A stretch of DNA of 64,000 nt from Candidatus Woesearchaeota archaeon (GCA_030651375.1 JAUSFM010000014.1:1-64000); one strand, 5' to 3'. Shown: positions 1 through 9,660, counted from the first letter of the stretch. Notes: generated by a model not told the origin, from the letters alone. Program-made: numbers and translations.

Positions 1-217
1 GCCGACCGCCGGACTCGATCCAAAGCAGATCATCGAAACGCGTGAGCTCATCAAGCAGCTCGCCGGAAAGCTGGCGATTAAGGAAAAATCAATTGAGGGC
101 GGGCTCATCGCAGAAACTGCTGACGGAACCGTCAGCGTTAATTACACCTATGAGCATTTCCTCGCAGAAATTCAGGAAAAAAACTTGCAAGAGCTGAACA
201 CAATACTGTTCGGGTGA
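1..217 (+). CDS. atpE: V/A-type ATP synthase subunit E, C-terminal part (5' truncated by window)
   Basis: Reading frame 2 is open from the window edge to TGA at 215-217 and gives about 71 residues. The GG-x-I-AE...DG-TVSVNYTYE pattern near the end is typical of the C-terminal domain of subunit E, the peripheral-stalk protein that links the catalytic head to the membrane motor. Its stop overlaps the GTG start of subunit C, as expected in a translationally coupled ATPase operon. The start and N-terminal coiled coil lie outside the window. Confidence 0.9.
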   Translation, partial: PTAGLDPKQIIETRELIKQLAGKLAIKEKSIEGGLIAETADGTVSVNYTYEHFLAEIQEKNLQELNTILFG

Positions 218-1320
218 ACGAGACACGCATGGTATTTGACAAACTGTTTATCGGCGACCATCCGTACACGTACGCACGCGTGTGCGCGATGAAGGGAAAG
301 CTCATCGGTACTGAACAGTATCATCGGATGCTGAAAATGCGCACCAATGAAATCCTCAAATTCCTGCAAGAAACCACATACAAGCGGGAAATTGATGAGA
401 TGACCGTCACCCATCTTGGGCTGCGTTCCGCCGAAGCAGTACTCGACAAAAATTTGGTGAGAACGCTGCGCAAGCTCAAGCGCATTTCAGACGGCAACCT
501 CGCCAGTGTTATTACCAAATATCTTGAACGGTACGACATCTACAATCTCAAGACCGTGCTGCGCGGCAAGTTCACCGGAAGTGGAGAAGAAAAAATTGAG
601 CCCATGCTCCTCAACGTGGGAAAAATCAACAAAGCAGTGCTGCTGAACCTCATCAAGCGTGACCATATTGATGATATGATAGGCGAGATTCCGCACATCC
701 TCGGCGCAGGACTCAGTCCTGAATCTGCGCGCGAACTCAGCATACACGTCAAGGCAGCGCGCGATGCATTCAAAAAACACAACAACCTGTTTGAGATTGA
801 AAACGTGCTCGATCACCATTATTATGCAACCATGCTTGAGTTCAGCAAACGCATCGCCGGGCAGGGCGACGTGTTCAAAACATTTTTGCTCCACGAGATT
901 GATGTGCTCAACATCAAAACACTCCTTCGGCTGAAACGCGAAAAAATGCACCCCGCAGAAATTGAAAAGTATCTGATTTTTTCCGGCGCGACGCTGTCAC
1001 GAGAAACCCTGCGACGCTTGCTGAAAATAAATTCACTTGAAGAACTGGTTGAAGAAATAAAAAAACGAGGATATTGCAAGCGTGTGGACATGGATCGCCT
1101 GAAAAAAGAAGGGTCGCTGATAGATATCGAGACACACCTGCAGCATTACCTGCTTGAAAAAGCAAATCTCCTGCTCCATCAGCATCTCCTCACGGTTAAC
1201 GTGATTTTGGGGTACATGCTGGCTAAGGAAATCGAAGTGAGAAACCTGAAAATACTCATCAAAGGAAAAGGATTGGGCCTGCCTGAAGAATACCTCGGGC
1301 GCGAGCTCATCGCGCGGTGA
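214..1320 (+). CDS. atpC: V/A-type ATP synthase subunit C
   Basis: This 368-residue protein is the central-stalk socket subunit (V-ATPase subunit d family) that couples rotor and head. The early YTYARVCAMKGKL segment is the family hallmark, and the rest is the expected alpha-helical repeat of about 350 residues. The GTG at 214 overlaps the upstream stop; an in-frame ATG at 229 is an alternative start. It lies between E and F, in standard archaeal order. Confidence 0.92.
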   Translation: MNETRMVFDKLFIGDHPYTYARVCAMKGKLIGTEQYHRMLKMRTNEILKFLQETTYKREIDEMTVTHLGLRSAEAVLDKNLVRTLRKLKRISDGNLASVITKYLERYDIYNLKTVLRGKFTGSGEEKIEPMLLNVGKINKAVLLNLIKRDHIDDMIGEIPHILGAGLSPESARELSIHVKAARDAFKKHNNLFEIENVLDHHYYATMLEFSKRIAGQGDVFKTFLLHEIDVLNIKTLLRLKREKMHPAEIEKYLIFSGATLSRETLRRLLKINSLEELVEEIKKRGYCKRVDMDRLKKEGSLIDIETHLQHYLLEKANLLLHQHLLTVNVILGYMLAKEIEVRNLKILIKGKGLGLPEEYLGRELIAR

Positions 1321-1655
1321 ATGATACAATGGACATCAGTGTTGTGGGCGGAAGCGGATTCACCCTTGGATTCATGCTGGCCGGCATCAAAAAAGTGGTG
1401 ACGGTTGAAGCAGACGAACACGAACCCGGATTCGCTGTGCAGGCAGAAAAAATAGTTGATGACGCGCTGCTGGAGAAAGACACGGGCATTGTCATCATTG
1501 ATGAAGCGCTCCTGCGCACGCTGAATGAGCGCATGCGCGAAAAAGTGGAGCGCAGTGTGCGCCCGGTTTTTGTGCCGGTGTCAACCGAAGCATCGCAGGA
1601 AACCCTGCGCCGGATGATTATCAAGTCGATTGGCGTGGACCTTATGCGCGAATAA
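1317..1655 (+). CDS. atpF: V/A-type ATP synthase subunit F
   Basis: A 112-residue central-stalk subunit that regulates rotation. It starts with the typical DISVVGGSGFTLGFMLAGI strand-loop, and the VIIDEALL segment fits the Rossmann-like F fold. The GTG at 1317 overlaps the atpC stop by four bases; the ATG at 1329 is the other possible start. A 79-base gap with a ribosome site (GGTGAGATA) separates it from atpA. Confidence 0.92.
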   Translation: MNDTMDISVVGGSGFTLGFMLAGIKKVVTVEADEHEPGFAVQAEKIVDDALLEKDTGIVIIDEALLRTLNERMREKVERSVRPVFVPVSTEASQETLRRMIIKSIGVDLMRE

Positions 1656-1734
1656 CAGGGTAACACTCAAAAAAAGACACAACAAAATACCAAATGAATA
1701 ACAAACAAAACAACATGACACTCAAGGTGAGATA

Positions 1735-3624
1735 ATGGCAAAAATAACCAAGAAAAAAACAAAACAAAAATCATCCTCAACAGCAGCTACGGCAACTACG
1801 CGCGTGGTAAGCAGAGGCGTGCTCCAGCGCATTGCCGGACCAGTGGTTGTAGCAAAAAATCTGGCTGCCAGAATGTATGACGTCGTGCGCGTCGGCAACC
1901 AGCGCCTGATGGGTGAAGTCATCCAGATTAACAGAGACAAAACAACGATTCAGGTCTATGAAGATACGTCAGGCATCAAGCCCGGCGAACCCGTTGAAAA
2001 CACCGGCGAACAGCTCTCAGTTGAGCTCGGCCCAGGACTCCTCACGAGCATTTACGACGGCATCCAACGCCCACTTCCGGTGCTCCAGCGTGAGCAAGGC
2101 GACTTTATTGAGCGCGGCGTGCACGCACCCGGCCTTGACCACCAGAAGAAGTGGGATTTCAAGCCGACAAAAAAGAAAGGCGACAAAGTCCACGGCGGCG
2201 AAGTCATCGGCGAGGTTGAAGAAACTCCCGGCAATATCCACCGCATCATGATTCCACCGAACGTGCTCGGCGCTGACGAAGAAGCGACGATTACTGACAT
2301 ACAGTCAGGAAACCACACGATTGACGAAACCGTGTGCGTCATCGAAAGCCACGGAAAAAAGAAAAATATCCTCATGCATCACCGCTGGCCCGTCCGAAAG
2401 GCACGACCGGTTGCAAAAAAACTGGCGCCAACCATTCCCCTTATTACCGGACAGCGCGTGTTTGACGTCTTGTTCCCGTTGGCAAAAGGCGGCACCGGCG
2501 CGATTCCCGGGCCGTTCGGCGCAGGAAAAACCGTGTCGCAGCAGCAAATCGCAAAATGGTGCGACGCAAACTTTATTGTCTATGTCGGCTGCGGCGAACG
2601 CGGCAATGAAATGACGGAAGTTCTGGTCGAATTCCCGCATCTGAATGACCCGCGCAGCGGCCATCCGCTGATGAACCGCACGGTGCTCATCGCAAACACA
2701 TCGAATATGCCGGTTGCTGCGCGTGAAGCATCGATTTACGTCGGCGCAACGATTGCGGAATATTTCAGAGACATGGGATATTCCGTTGCAATGATGGCGG
2801 ACTCAACCAGCAGATGGGCAGAAGCCATGCGTGAAATTTCATCGCGGCTTGAGGAAATGCCCGGAGAAGAAGGATACCCTGCGTACTTATCAACAAGGCT
2901 CGCGGAATTTTACGAGCGCGCCGGACGCGTCATTCCCTTATCCGCGCGAAATAGAAAAGACAAAGAGGAAAAAAAGGAAGACAAAGGAAAAGGACGTGGG
3001 AAAACAAAAGAAACCGGCGAAGGATCCGTTACCATGATTGGAGCCGTCAGCCCGCCGGGCGGCGACTTTTCAGAGCCCGTCACCCAAAGTACACTGCGTG
3101 TCACCAAAACATTCTGGGCGCTGGATGCGAAACTCTCCCAGCGGCGGCATTTCCCGTCGATAAACTGGCTCACGAGTTACAGCTTATATCTTGACACGCT
3201 CGAGCCGTGGTTTGCCCAGAATGTGGCAAGCGACTGGAAAAGCATTGTGAGCACCATGATGGGGATTCTCCAAGAAGAGGAAAAGCTCATGGAAATCGTG
3301 CAGCTCGTCGGCTCGGATTCATTGCCGGACAAGCAGCAGCTCACGCTTGAAGTCGCGCGCATGATTCGCGAATTTTTGCTGCAGCAAAACGCGTTCCACG
3401 AAATCGACACGTTCTGCACGCTCGAAAAGAGTTATCTTATCATGAAGACCGTGCTCCATTTCAACACGCTCGCAAAAGCGGCGCTTGACCAAGGCACGCG
3501 CATGAAGGATATCATTCGAATGAAGTCAAAGGACAAAATTTCAGAAGCGAAATTCACCAAAGAATATGACAAGCTTCTGAAAAGCGTCCAGAAGGACATG
3601 GAATCAGAATTCAAACTGGTGTAG
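1735..3624 (+). CDS. atpA: V/A-type ATP synthase catalytic subunit A
   Basis: The catalytic nucleotide-binding subunit of the head. Walker A GPFGAGKT is at about residues 259-266, and the non-homologous insertion typical of A subunits (GDKVHGGEVIGEVEET) is at about 149-163. At 629 residues it is some 30-40 longer than the family norm, because of a Lys/Thr/Ala-rich N-terminal extension (about residues 1-24) and a Lys/Glu/Gly-rich insert at about 405-430, between the conserved RVIPLSARN region and GSVTMIGAVSPPGGD. The start has a GAGATA ribosome site. Subunit B follows after 10 bases. Confidence 0.96.
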   Translation: MAKITKKKTKQKSSSTAATATTRVVSRGVLQRIAGPVVVAKNLAARMYDVVRVGNQRLMGEVIQINRDKTTIQVYEDTSGIKPGEPVENTGEQLSVELGPGLLTSIYDGIQRPLPVLQREQGDFIERGVHAPGLDHQKKWDFKPTKKKGDKVHGGEVIGEVEETPGNIHRIMIPPNVLGADEEATITDIQSGNHTIDETVCVIESHGKKKNILMHHRWPVRKARPVAKKLAPTIPLITGQRVFDVLFPLAKGGTGAIPGPFGAGKTVSQQQIAKWCDANFIVYVGCGERGNEMTEVLVEFPHLNDPRSGHPLMNRTVLIANTSNMPVAAREASIYVGATIAEYFRDMGYSVAMMADSTSRWAEAMREISSRLEEMPGEEGYPAYLSTRLAEFYERAGRVIPLSARNRKDKEEKKEDKGKGRGKTKETGEGSVTMIGAVSPPGGDFSEPVTQSTLRVTKTFWALDAKLSQRRHFPSINWLTSYSLYLDTLEPWFAQNVASDWKSIVSTMMGILQEEEKLMEIVQLVGSDSLPDKQQLTLEVARMIREFLLQQNAFHEIDTFCTLEKSYLIMKTVLHFNTLAKAALDQGTRMKDIIRMKSKDKISEAKFTKEYDKLLKSVQKDMESEFKLV

Positions 3625-3634
3625 GTGAGTCACA

Positions 3635-5020
3635 ATGAAAGAATACAAAACAATCACTCGTATTGCAGGGCCGCTGATTTTCGTCGAAAAAACCGACCCG
3701 GTCGGCTACAACGACCTTGTCCAGATTACCATGCCAAATGGCGACGTGAAAAACGGCCAAGTGCTTGACACCAGCGACGAGATTGCCGTCGTGCAGGTGT
3801 TTGAAGGCACGAGCGGCATTGACCGCGAAAGCAAAGTCAAATTTTTGGGCGAAAACATCAAGCTGTCGGTTTCCAAGGATATGCTTGGCAGAATCCTCAA
3901 CGGCGCCGCAAAGCCGATTGACGGCGGGCCGGAAATCATTCCGGAAAAGAGATTGGACATTACCGGCGCGGCAATTAATCCGTACGCGCGCGGCAGCCCG
4001 TCAGACTTTATCCAGACCGGCATCTCAACCATTGACGCGATGAACACGCTCGTTCGTGGACAAAAGCTTCCGCTCTTTTCAGGCAGCGGCCTGCCGCACA
4101 ACGAAATTGCGCTTCAAATCGCACGGCAGGCGAAAGTCGTCGGGCAAGAAAGCAATTTTGTCGTCGTATTTGCCGCCATGGGCATCACGAACGAGGAGGC
4201 GCAGTATTTCATCAAGGACTTTGAAGAAACCGGCGCGCTACAGAGAAGCGTCGTGTTCCTCAACCTCGCTGACGACCCGGCAGTTGAAAGACTTGTCACG
4301 CCGAGAATGGCGCTGACCGCTGCAGAATATTTCGCGTATGAAAAAGACATGCACGTCCTTGTTATTCTGACGGACATGACGAACTACTGCGAATCACTGC
4401 GTGAGATTGGCTCGGCGCGTGAAGAAGTCCCCGGTCGACGGGGATATCCGGGATACATGTACACTGACCTTGCCATGCTCTACGAGCGTGCCGGAATGAT
4501 TCGCGGGCGAAAAGGCTCGGTTACCCAGATTCCGATTTTGACCATGGTGGGCGACGACATCACTCACCCGATTCCGGATTTGACTGGTTACATAACTGAA
4601 GGGCAGATTGTGTTGTCGAGAGAACTCCACCGCAAAAACAATTATCCGCCGGTTGACGTCCTGCCGTCGTTGTCGCGGCTCATGAATTTGGGCATTGGCG
4701 AGGGCAAGGGAAAAACGCGCGAAGACCACAAGCAAGTGTCTGACCAGATGTACGCAAACTATGCTGAAGGGCGCGACCTGCGCGGCCTTGTCGCGATTGT
4801 CGGCGAGGAAGCACTGTCTGACCGAGATAAGAAACTGCTGCGGTTTGCAGAAGATTTCGAAAGCCAATTTGTCAAGCAGTCACGCAATGAGGATAGAACC
4901 ATTGCCCAGACGCTGAACCTCGGCTGGAAATTGTTGGGACGCTTTGAGAAGCGCGAGCTCACGAGAATCAGCCCGGCGCTGAAAGAGAAGTACCACAAAG
5001 AGACTAAGGAAGAGAAATAA
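3635..5020 (+). CDS. atpB: V/A-type ATP synthase subunit B
   Basis: The 461-residue regulatory subunit that alternates with A in the hexameric head. As normal for B it lacks a Walker A loop; the equivalent position reads [34 protein letters not shown] and the [15 protein letters not shown]-like segment are family hallmarks. A GGTGAGTCACA ribosome site precedes the ATG, and only two bases separate it from atpD. Confidence 0.97.
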   Translation: MKEYKTITRIAGPLIFVEKTDPVGYNDLVQITMPNGDVKNGQVLDTSDEIAVVQVFEGTSGIDRESKVKFLGENIKLSVSKDMLGRILNGAAKPIDGGPEIIPEKRLDITGAAINPYARGSPSDFIQTGISTIDAMNTLVRGQKLPLFSGSGLPHNEIALQIARQAKVVGQESNFVVVFAAMGITNEEAQYFIKDFEETGALQRSVVFLNLADDPAVERLVTPRMALTAAEYFAYEKDMHVLVILTDMTNYCESLREIGSAREEVPGRRGYPGYMYTDLAMLYERAGMIRGRKGSVTQIPILTMVGDDITHPIPDLTGYITEGQIVLSRELHRKNNYPPVDVLPSLSRLMNLGIGEGKGKTREDHKQVSDQMYANYAEGRDLRGLVAIVGEEALSDRDKKLLRFAEDFESQFVKQSRNEDRTIAQTLNLGWKLLGRFEKRELTRISPALKEKYHKETKEEK

Positions 5021-5022
5021 CA

Positions 5023-5634
5023 ATGGCCGACATCAAGCCCACGCGGAGTGAGCTCATCAAGCTCAAGATAAGGATTAAACTGGCAAAGTCAGGCCACAAG
5101 CTGCTGAAAAAAAAGCGTGACGGCCTGATTCTTGACTTCTTTGAGATACTCAAAAAAGCAAAAACCCTCCGGCAGGAACTCGCGCAAGAATACCGCGCAG
5201 CGCTCGAAAAAATAAACATCGCGCGCACGCTGGAAACTGACTTGAAGATTACGTCGCTTGCGATGGCCATCAAGAACAACCCGCAGATTACGGTTGAGAC
5301 AAAAAATATCATGGGCGTTGTGGTCCCAAAAATTGGGGCTGCCCACCGCACCACCACGCTGCTTGAGCGCGGCTATGGTTTTATGGACAGCACCTCTTCT
5401 ATTGATGAGGCAACAACGTCGTATGAACGGGTTGTTGCAAAAGTTATTCAGGCAGCAGAGACCGAGACCGCGATGAAAAAAATTCTGGCTGAAATTGAGA
5501 AGACGAAACGCCGCGTTAATGCGCTTGAATTTTCAGTGATTCCCAGCATGGAAAAGAGCGGAAAGTTCATTAAATTGCGGCTGGAAGAGATGGAGAGAGA
5601 AAACGTCTTCCGACTTAAACGGATAAAGAAATAG
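5023..5634 (+). CDS. atpD: V/A-type ATP synthase subunit D
   Basis: The 203-residue central rotor shaft, mostly two long helices. The N-terminal PTRSELIKLKIRIKLAKSGHKLLKKKRDGL segment and the C-terminal RRVNALEFSVIP motif are diagnostic. It is the last ATPase gene; the next gene runs convergently and its end is 11 bases away, so the operon ends here. Confidence 0.96.
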   Translation: MADIKPTRSELIKLKIRIKLAKSGHKLLKKKRDGLILDFFEILKKAKTLRQELAQEYRAALEKINIARTLETDLKITSLAMAIKNNPQITVETKNIMGVVVPKIGAAHRTTTLLERGYGFMDSTSSIDEATTSYERVVAKVIQAAETETAMKKILAEIEKTKRRVNALEFSVIPSMEKSGKFIKLRLEEMERENVFRLKRIKK

Positions 5635-5645
5635 CGAAAATAGTT

Positions 5646-6218
5646 TCACCACAATTTTTTCCCATCTGCGCATTTCGCAACAATAATGCTAATGCGCTTT
5701 GTTTTTGTCTCTGGCCGTTTCGCCCGCTCAACAAAGTAGATGAGCGTGCGCCGATATGAAGGGGCAATCCTGCTGAAAAATTCTTCGGCTTTTTTGTTTT
5801 TTTGAAGAGAAGCAGTTAAATCAGCCGGCGTATTTGGATTTCGTGGAAGGTTATGGTCTATCGTCGGCTTGGTCAAGCCATGTTTGTATGCAGCAAGCCC
5901 TGCCTTGGTCATTTTTCGTTGTTCTATCATCTCGCGCGCGTAGCGCTGCGTATTCCGGCTCCACCTGCTGTTGCTGTTTCTTCTGACAAAACACTGCTGA
6001 TACCGCTCATCATCAAGGCGCTTGACCGTTGTGTCAATCCAGCCAAAACAGATTGCTTCCTCGAGCGCTTCCTTGTTGGTGACCGTTGGCTTTCCCGTGT
6101 GTTTTTTATATTTGATAAGATAGACTTTTGTTTCAGTTGTGTGGTTTTTCTTCAGCCAGTTTCTCCAGTCTTTTCTGGTGGAGGGATGAAAATTGAGTTG
6201 GGATGGTTGGTTGGGCAT
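5646..6218 (-). CDS. YdeI/OmpD-associated family protein
   Basis: This 190-residue protein matches the YdeI/OmpD-associated (bacteriocin-protection-like) family: FHPSTRKDWRNWLKKNH, VTNKEALEEAICFGWID and SRWSRNTQRYAREMIEQ are in family order, with a helical C-terminus rich in basic residues. The family is common in bacteria, where some members affect peptide sensitivity. The molecular function is unknown, and transfer from bacteria is possible. It converges on atpD. Confidence 0.75.
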   Translation of the reverse strand: MPNQPSQLNFHPSTRKDWRNWLKKNHTTETKVYLIKYKKHTGKPTVTNKEALEEAICFGWIDTTVKRLDDERYQQCFVRRNSNSRWSRNTQRYAREMIEQRKMTKAGLAAYKHGLTKPTIDHNLPRNPNTPADLTASLQKNKKAEEFFSRIAPSYRRTLIYFVERAKRPETKTKRISIIVAKCADGKKLW

Positions 6219-6304
6219 GGTGATGGGATTACTTGTTTTGTGGTTATTAAAGGTTTGTGGATGTTGAAGAGGATAAAGAGATAGAGAGAGTTTTCTAATG
6301 GTGA

Positions 6305-7084
6305 TTAGTTCGTTCGTTTCACCAGCGTCCGTATCTCTTCATTTTCGAGCAATCGCACCAACCCGTAGTTTATATTTCCAATAATAGTTGGTATGTTCGC
6401 TCCTAATAATAGTTCAGCGGCTTCTAATTTGGTTCTCATGCTACCGGTACCCGTGCCGCCAGTTCTTATCAAGCCTTTCACGTACCCGTTTACTTCAGTG
6501 ACACGTTGTACGAGTTTATCTTCTTGATCCAACAAACCATCAACGTCAGTCATTATGACTAGTCGATCAGCAACCAGTGCCCGCGTGAGTCGTGCTGCTA
6601 TGTTGTCGTTGTCTCGAGTAACTTCGGTGGGATCTACCCCATCATTATAATTCACCAGAGGCACTATTTTTCCACCAACATCCAGTCGTATTCCGTCAAC
6701 AATGTTTCTCATTTCGATGGTGTCGTCTAAATTATGGTAGGTTATTAAATATTGTCCGGTCAATAGTTTGATTTTAGGAGTTGCTTCTCCAGTAGCGTAT
6801 GTTTCATAGCCTTGGCGTAAACCACGGGTGTATGCCTCCATTAATAACGGTTGCCCGACTCGTGCGCAACTCTGCAAATCTGGCGACTCTTTTGGTTTTT
6901 CGGTGAGGCCTTTATCTTTCATCCCTAAGCGGATGGCACCCGAAACAACCAATACGGAGTCGGTGGCTTTCTCAAGAGTGAGTTGAGCGAGATCATAGCC
7001 GAGACGGGATAATCTCTCGTAGTCAATTGAACCGTTATGGAACATCGAACTCGTGCCTATCTTAACAACTTGTAATTGCCTCAT
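6305..7084 (-). CDS. proB: Glutamate 5-kinase-like amino-acid kinase
   Basis: The 259-residue protein carries the amino-acid-kinase motifs of glutamate 5-kinase: VVKIGTSS at the N-terminus, VLVVSGAI, NDGVDPTEVTRDNDNIAARL, TDVDGLLD and GTGSMRTKLEAAELL. It would phosphorylate L-glutamate, the first step to proline. It has no C-terminal PUA domain, and no proA is nearby, so the real substrate could be another carboxyl or phosphate acceptor. The start has a clear AGGTGATTT ribosome site. Base composition is more AT-rich than the neighbours, which hints at recent transfer. Confidence 0.7.
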   Translation of the reverse strand: MRQLQVVKIGTSSMFHNGSIDYERLSRLGYDLAQLTLEKATDSVLVVSGAIRLGMKDKGLTEKPKESPDLQSCARVGQPLLMEAYTRGLRQGYETYATGEATPKIKLLTGQYLITYHNLDDTIEMRNIVDGIRLDVGGKIVPLVNYNDGVDPTEVTRDNDNIAARLTRALVADRLVIMTDVDGLLDQEDKLVQRVTEVNGYVKGLIRTGGTGTGSMRTKLEAAELLLGANIPTIIGNINYGLVRLLENEEIRTLVKRTN

Positions 7085-7307
7085 AGAAAATCACCTGATA
7101 AGAGAAATGAAACCGATACCAATGAGGTCATGTCAATTAGGGTATGGAAAAGTAAGAGTTGTATAGAGGTATAATTAGAAAGACAATTACCGACGAGGAA
7201 TGCAACCAACTCTATTCAGTTTCATAGAAACAGGAATAGTAATCTGTTATATAAACCTTTTGGTTAATGTACCGTGTGCCTCCGCACCTCTCACTCCCAT
7301 CCACAAA

Positions 7308-7320
7308 CAATTTATAAATC
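7308..7320 (+). promoter_or_regulatory. TATA box of the DHH gene, likely leaderless
   Basis: The A/T stretch AATTTATAAATC lies about 25 bases ahead of the ATG at 7340, the spacing expected if transcription begins at the start codon. A second TATA-like run (TTATATAAACC, 7245-7255) lies 60 bases further upstream. Confidence 0.6.
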
Positions 7321-7339
7321 CCAGCCATTCTGGGGGTAT

Positions 7340-8401
7340 ATGCTCTCACAAAAAACACTGGATAAATTCAGGCAGGAACTCGATGAGTGCCAGCGCCCAC
7401 TCTACTTCTTTGATGATGATCCAGACGGTTTCTGCGCGTTCCTGCTCCTGTATCGGTACAAGCGCGAAGGCAGGGGCATTCCGGTCAAAAGCTCGAGTTT
7501 GAACACCAAGTTCATCAACCCTATCAAGCATTATGAGCCAGACAAGATATTTGTGCTGGATGTGCCGGTCATTGAGCAGGAGTTTCTTGAACAGATGCGG
7601 GAACGGAAAATGCCGGTCGTATGGCTGGACCATCATGGGCCGGCGGAAAAAGAAAAGAGCAGTTTGACACGCTATTTCAATCCAAAAAATGAAGACATGA
7701 AAGATACGAGCTCAACAACGGTGAATGCGTACGGCGCAACAAGAAACGAGAAGGATTTATGGATTGGTATGGTCGGCGCAGTGGGTGACTGGCAGCTGCC
7801 GGAATATGCCGAAGAATTCACCAAACAACACCCTGAACTTTTGCCAGCGGGGATTACCCAGCCAGAAGTGGCATTGTTCAAAACCCCCCTCGGCAAACTG
7901 GTGAAGCGAATCTCATTCATGCTGAAAGGCAGCACCACGGCGGTGCACAAGTGCATCAAAATCATGACGCGTATCGAGCATCCGGATGAATTGATGAAAG
8001 AGACAACGGCGCGTGGAAAATTTCTGATGAACCACGCCGGAAGAATTGAGAAACAATACGACGAGTTGTTTGCGCAGGCGCATGAGGCAATCAAAAAAAC
8101 CAAGGAACATGTTGCTGTCTTTACCTATGAAGATGACCGCACCAGCTTCACGAAAGAGCTGTCAAATGAGTTTATCTTTTTGTATCCAAAAAAGGTTATC
8201 ATCATTGGCCGCCGGCGCGGCGATGAGATGAAAATGAGCATGCGCACAGCCAAAGAAGACCTTCCGTCACTCCTGCCGAAGGCATTCGAAGGGATTGAGG
8301 GATATGGCGGCGGCCACCTGCACGCCTGCGGCGCCTGCGTCAAGATACGCGATTTTGAAACATTCCTGAAACAATTTAAAGAAGCAGTTGAGAAAAAGTA
8401 G
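7340..8401 (+). CDS. DHH/DHHA1 family phosphoesterase
   Basis: The 353-residue protein has the DHH-family signature: FFDDDPDGFCAFL near the N-terminus (DxD metal site), WLDHHGP (the DHH triad) and GGGHLHACG of the DHHA1 substrate domain near the C-terminus. Such enzymes hydrolyse phosphodiesters, for example short oligonucleotides (Nrn/RecJ-like) or cyclic dinucleotides. The ATG at 7340 is chosen over upstream in-frame ATGs because the TATA box sits within the longer form. The exact substrate cannot be told from sequence. Confidence 0.85.
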   Translation: MLSQKTLDKFRQELDECQRPLYFFDDDPDGFCAFLLLYRYKREGRGIPVKSSSLNTKFINPIKHYEPDKIFVLDVPVIEQEFLEQMRERKMPVVWLDHHGPAEKEKSSLTRYFNPKNEDMKDTSSTTVNAYGATRNEKDLWIGMVGAVGDWQLPEYAEEFTKQHPELLPAGITQPEVALFKTPLGKLVKRISFMLKGSTTAVHKCIKIMTRIEHPDELMKETTARGKFLMNHAGRIEKQYDELFAQAHEAIKKTKEHVAVFTYEDDRTSFTKELSNEFIFLYPKKVIIIGRRRGDEMKMSMRTAKEDLPSLLPKAFEGIEGYGGGHLHACGACVKIRDFETFLKQFKEAVEKK

Positions 8402-8424
8402 AAAAGAAAAAAAGAGGCGGAACA

Positions 8425-9303
8425 ATGCGTGAGCGCGTACTGCACCAGAGTGCGGTCTTGACAACCATGCTCTGTTTGAGCTTTATCGGCATCTTTGTCA
8501 AGCTCATCAACGGTGGCGTACCGGGCATGACCGTTGGCTTTTTGCGCACGGCAATCGGATTTGTCTTTCTGCTTTCGTTCGTGCCATGGATTGACGCTTC
8601 CTGTTTTCATAATTTCAAAAAAGAGATGAAGCACTACGCCTGCATCGGCCTGCTGATGGCAATCGGCTTTACGCTCACTATTTTTGCATTGAATTACGCG
8701 CCGGTTTCTAATGTGGTGCTGGTTATGACGACGAATGTTATTTTTGTCTCCCTGCTTGCCTCGCATTTTTTGCATGAGAAGCTCTCGGGCCGCGAAAAAG
8801 GGGCGTTGGCGCTTGGCCTTGTGGGTGTGGTGGTCATGAATCCGTTTCAGGGCGGCTATATTGTGGGAAATGTGCTTGCGCTGTTGGTTGCCATTACCGG
8901 CGCGCTCCTCGTGGTGTTTATGCGTGCGGAAGAGAAAAACCACACCGCAGGAGCCAGCATGTGGTTCCTGTTTTTTGCCATGCTTTTTTTGTCGCCGGCG
9001 CCATTTATCTGGGGCTGGGGAAACCTCCCACAGAATTGGTTCTGGCTGCTCATGCTCGGCGTCTTATGCACTGGACTTGCGTACCTGCTGTTGAGTTATG
9101 GAATTCAAAAAGTAAAGGCAGATGATGTATCAATTATCAGTATGCTCACCCAGCCGATTTTTTCGATTACGCTTGCCTATTTTTTGCTGGGCGAAGTGCC
9201 AACGGGCAGGATGCTCCTTGGTGGAGGAGTGCTGATTATTGCCGGAATTATTCTTGAGATGAAAAGAATGCCGCCGCCAAACATCATGGTGCACAGCGAT
9301 TGA
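8425..9303 (+). CDS. DMT-superfamily (EamA-like) transporter
   Basis: A 292-residue integral membrane protein with about ten hydrophobic helices in two repeated EamA halves. The first half includes FVKLINGGVPGMTVGFLRTA and the second ends in MLTQPIFSITLAYFLLGE, both typical of drug/metabolite exporters. It lies 23 bases downstream of the DHH gene in the same direction with its own GGCGGAAC ribosome region, so cotranscription is likely. The substrate is unknown. Confidence 0.88.
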   Translation: MRERVLHQSAVLTTMLCLSFIGIFVKLINGGVPGMTVGFLRTAIGFVFLLSFVPWIDASCFHNFKKEMKHYACIGLLMAIGFTLTIFALNYAPVSNVVLVMTTNVIFVSLLASHFLHEKLSGREKGALALGLVGVVVMNPFQGGYIVGNVLALLVAITGALLVVFMRAEEKNHTAGASMWFLFFAMLFLSPAPFIWGWGNLPQNWFWLLMLGVLCTGLAYLLLSYGIQKVKADDVSIISMLTQPIFSITLAYFLLGEVPTGRMLLGGGVLIIAGIILEMKRMPPPNIMVHSD

Positions 9304-9325
9304 TTTTCTGTTAATTGTTGTTTTG

Positions 9326-9571
9326 TTAATTTTCTTCTTTGACTTCCTGCAGAATTCGGTCGAGATTGCTCATGATGTGTGTGAGAACGTCATTGTCTGA
9401 AAGCGTTGGATTTCTTGATTTATGCACCAAGGCCTTGTTTGCCGCAGAAAGCATGGCTTGCTTGGTTACCTGCGCGTTTCGCAGCGGGTCAACGCCATTC
9501 TGGGGCTTTTTATTGAGCATACGACTCTTTTGGAGAGGGTGCATAAAAAGTTTTTGGTGGTGGAGAAGCAT
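9326..9571 (-). CDS. Small hypothetical protein
   Basis: An 81-codon frame, mostly polar; starts at residues 10 (9544) or 18 (9520) are also possible. The C-terminal half (NPTLSDNDVLTHIMSNLDRILQEVKEEN) looks like an amphipathic helix. The palindromic TATA-like sequence at 9588-9599 could serve this gene or the tRNA-Gly-like copy on the other strand. No family is recognised. Confidence 0.45.
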   Translation of the reverse strand: MLLHHQKLFMHPLQKSRMLNKKPQNGVDPLRNAQVTKQAMLSAANKALVHKSRNPTLSDNDVLTHIMSNLDRILQEVKEEN

Positions 9572-9587
9572 TGCCGAGCCTAAGAAA

Positions 9588-9599
9588 ACTTTATAAAGT
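9588..9599. promoter_or_regulatory. Symmetric TATA box upstream of the truncated tRNA-Gly copy
   Basis: ACTTTATAAAGT is a perfect palindrome about 25-30 bases ahead of the truncated tRNA-Gly copy. It could act in both directions, also serving the minus-strand small gene ending at 9326. Confidence 0.5.
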
Positions 9600-9621
9600 T
9601 AGTCAAAACCCAATCACTCAA

Positions 9622-9660
9622 CGCACCGGTAGTCTAACGGTAGGATGCCTTCCCCGCATA
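9622..9660 (+). pseudogene. Truncated 5' duplicate of tRNA-Gly
   Basis: Positions 9620-9646 repeat, base for base, the 27 bases at 9755-9781 that cover the leader and the acceptor and D-arms of the intact tRNA-Gly. The homology continues with GCCTTCC after a small deletion and then stops. The 3' half is missing, so no functional tRNA can form. It retains its own TATA box 30 bases upstream, which suggests it is the original 5' end, split from its gene by the inserted DNA. Confidence 0.8.

Noticed and set aside
7200-7502. 100-codon plus-strand frame over the start of the DHH gene
   Set aside because: It overlaps the DHH coding region in another frame and spans two TATA boxes.
8125-8943. 272-codon minus-strand frame over the DHH and transporter genes
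   Set aside because: Covers the ends of two well-supported plus-strand genes and shows no motif.
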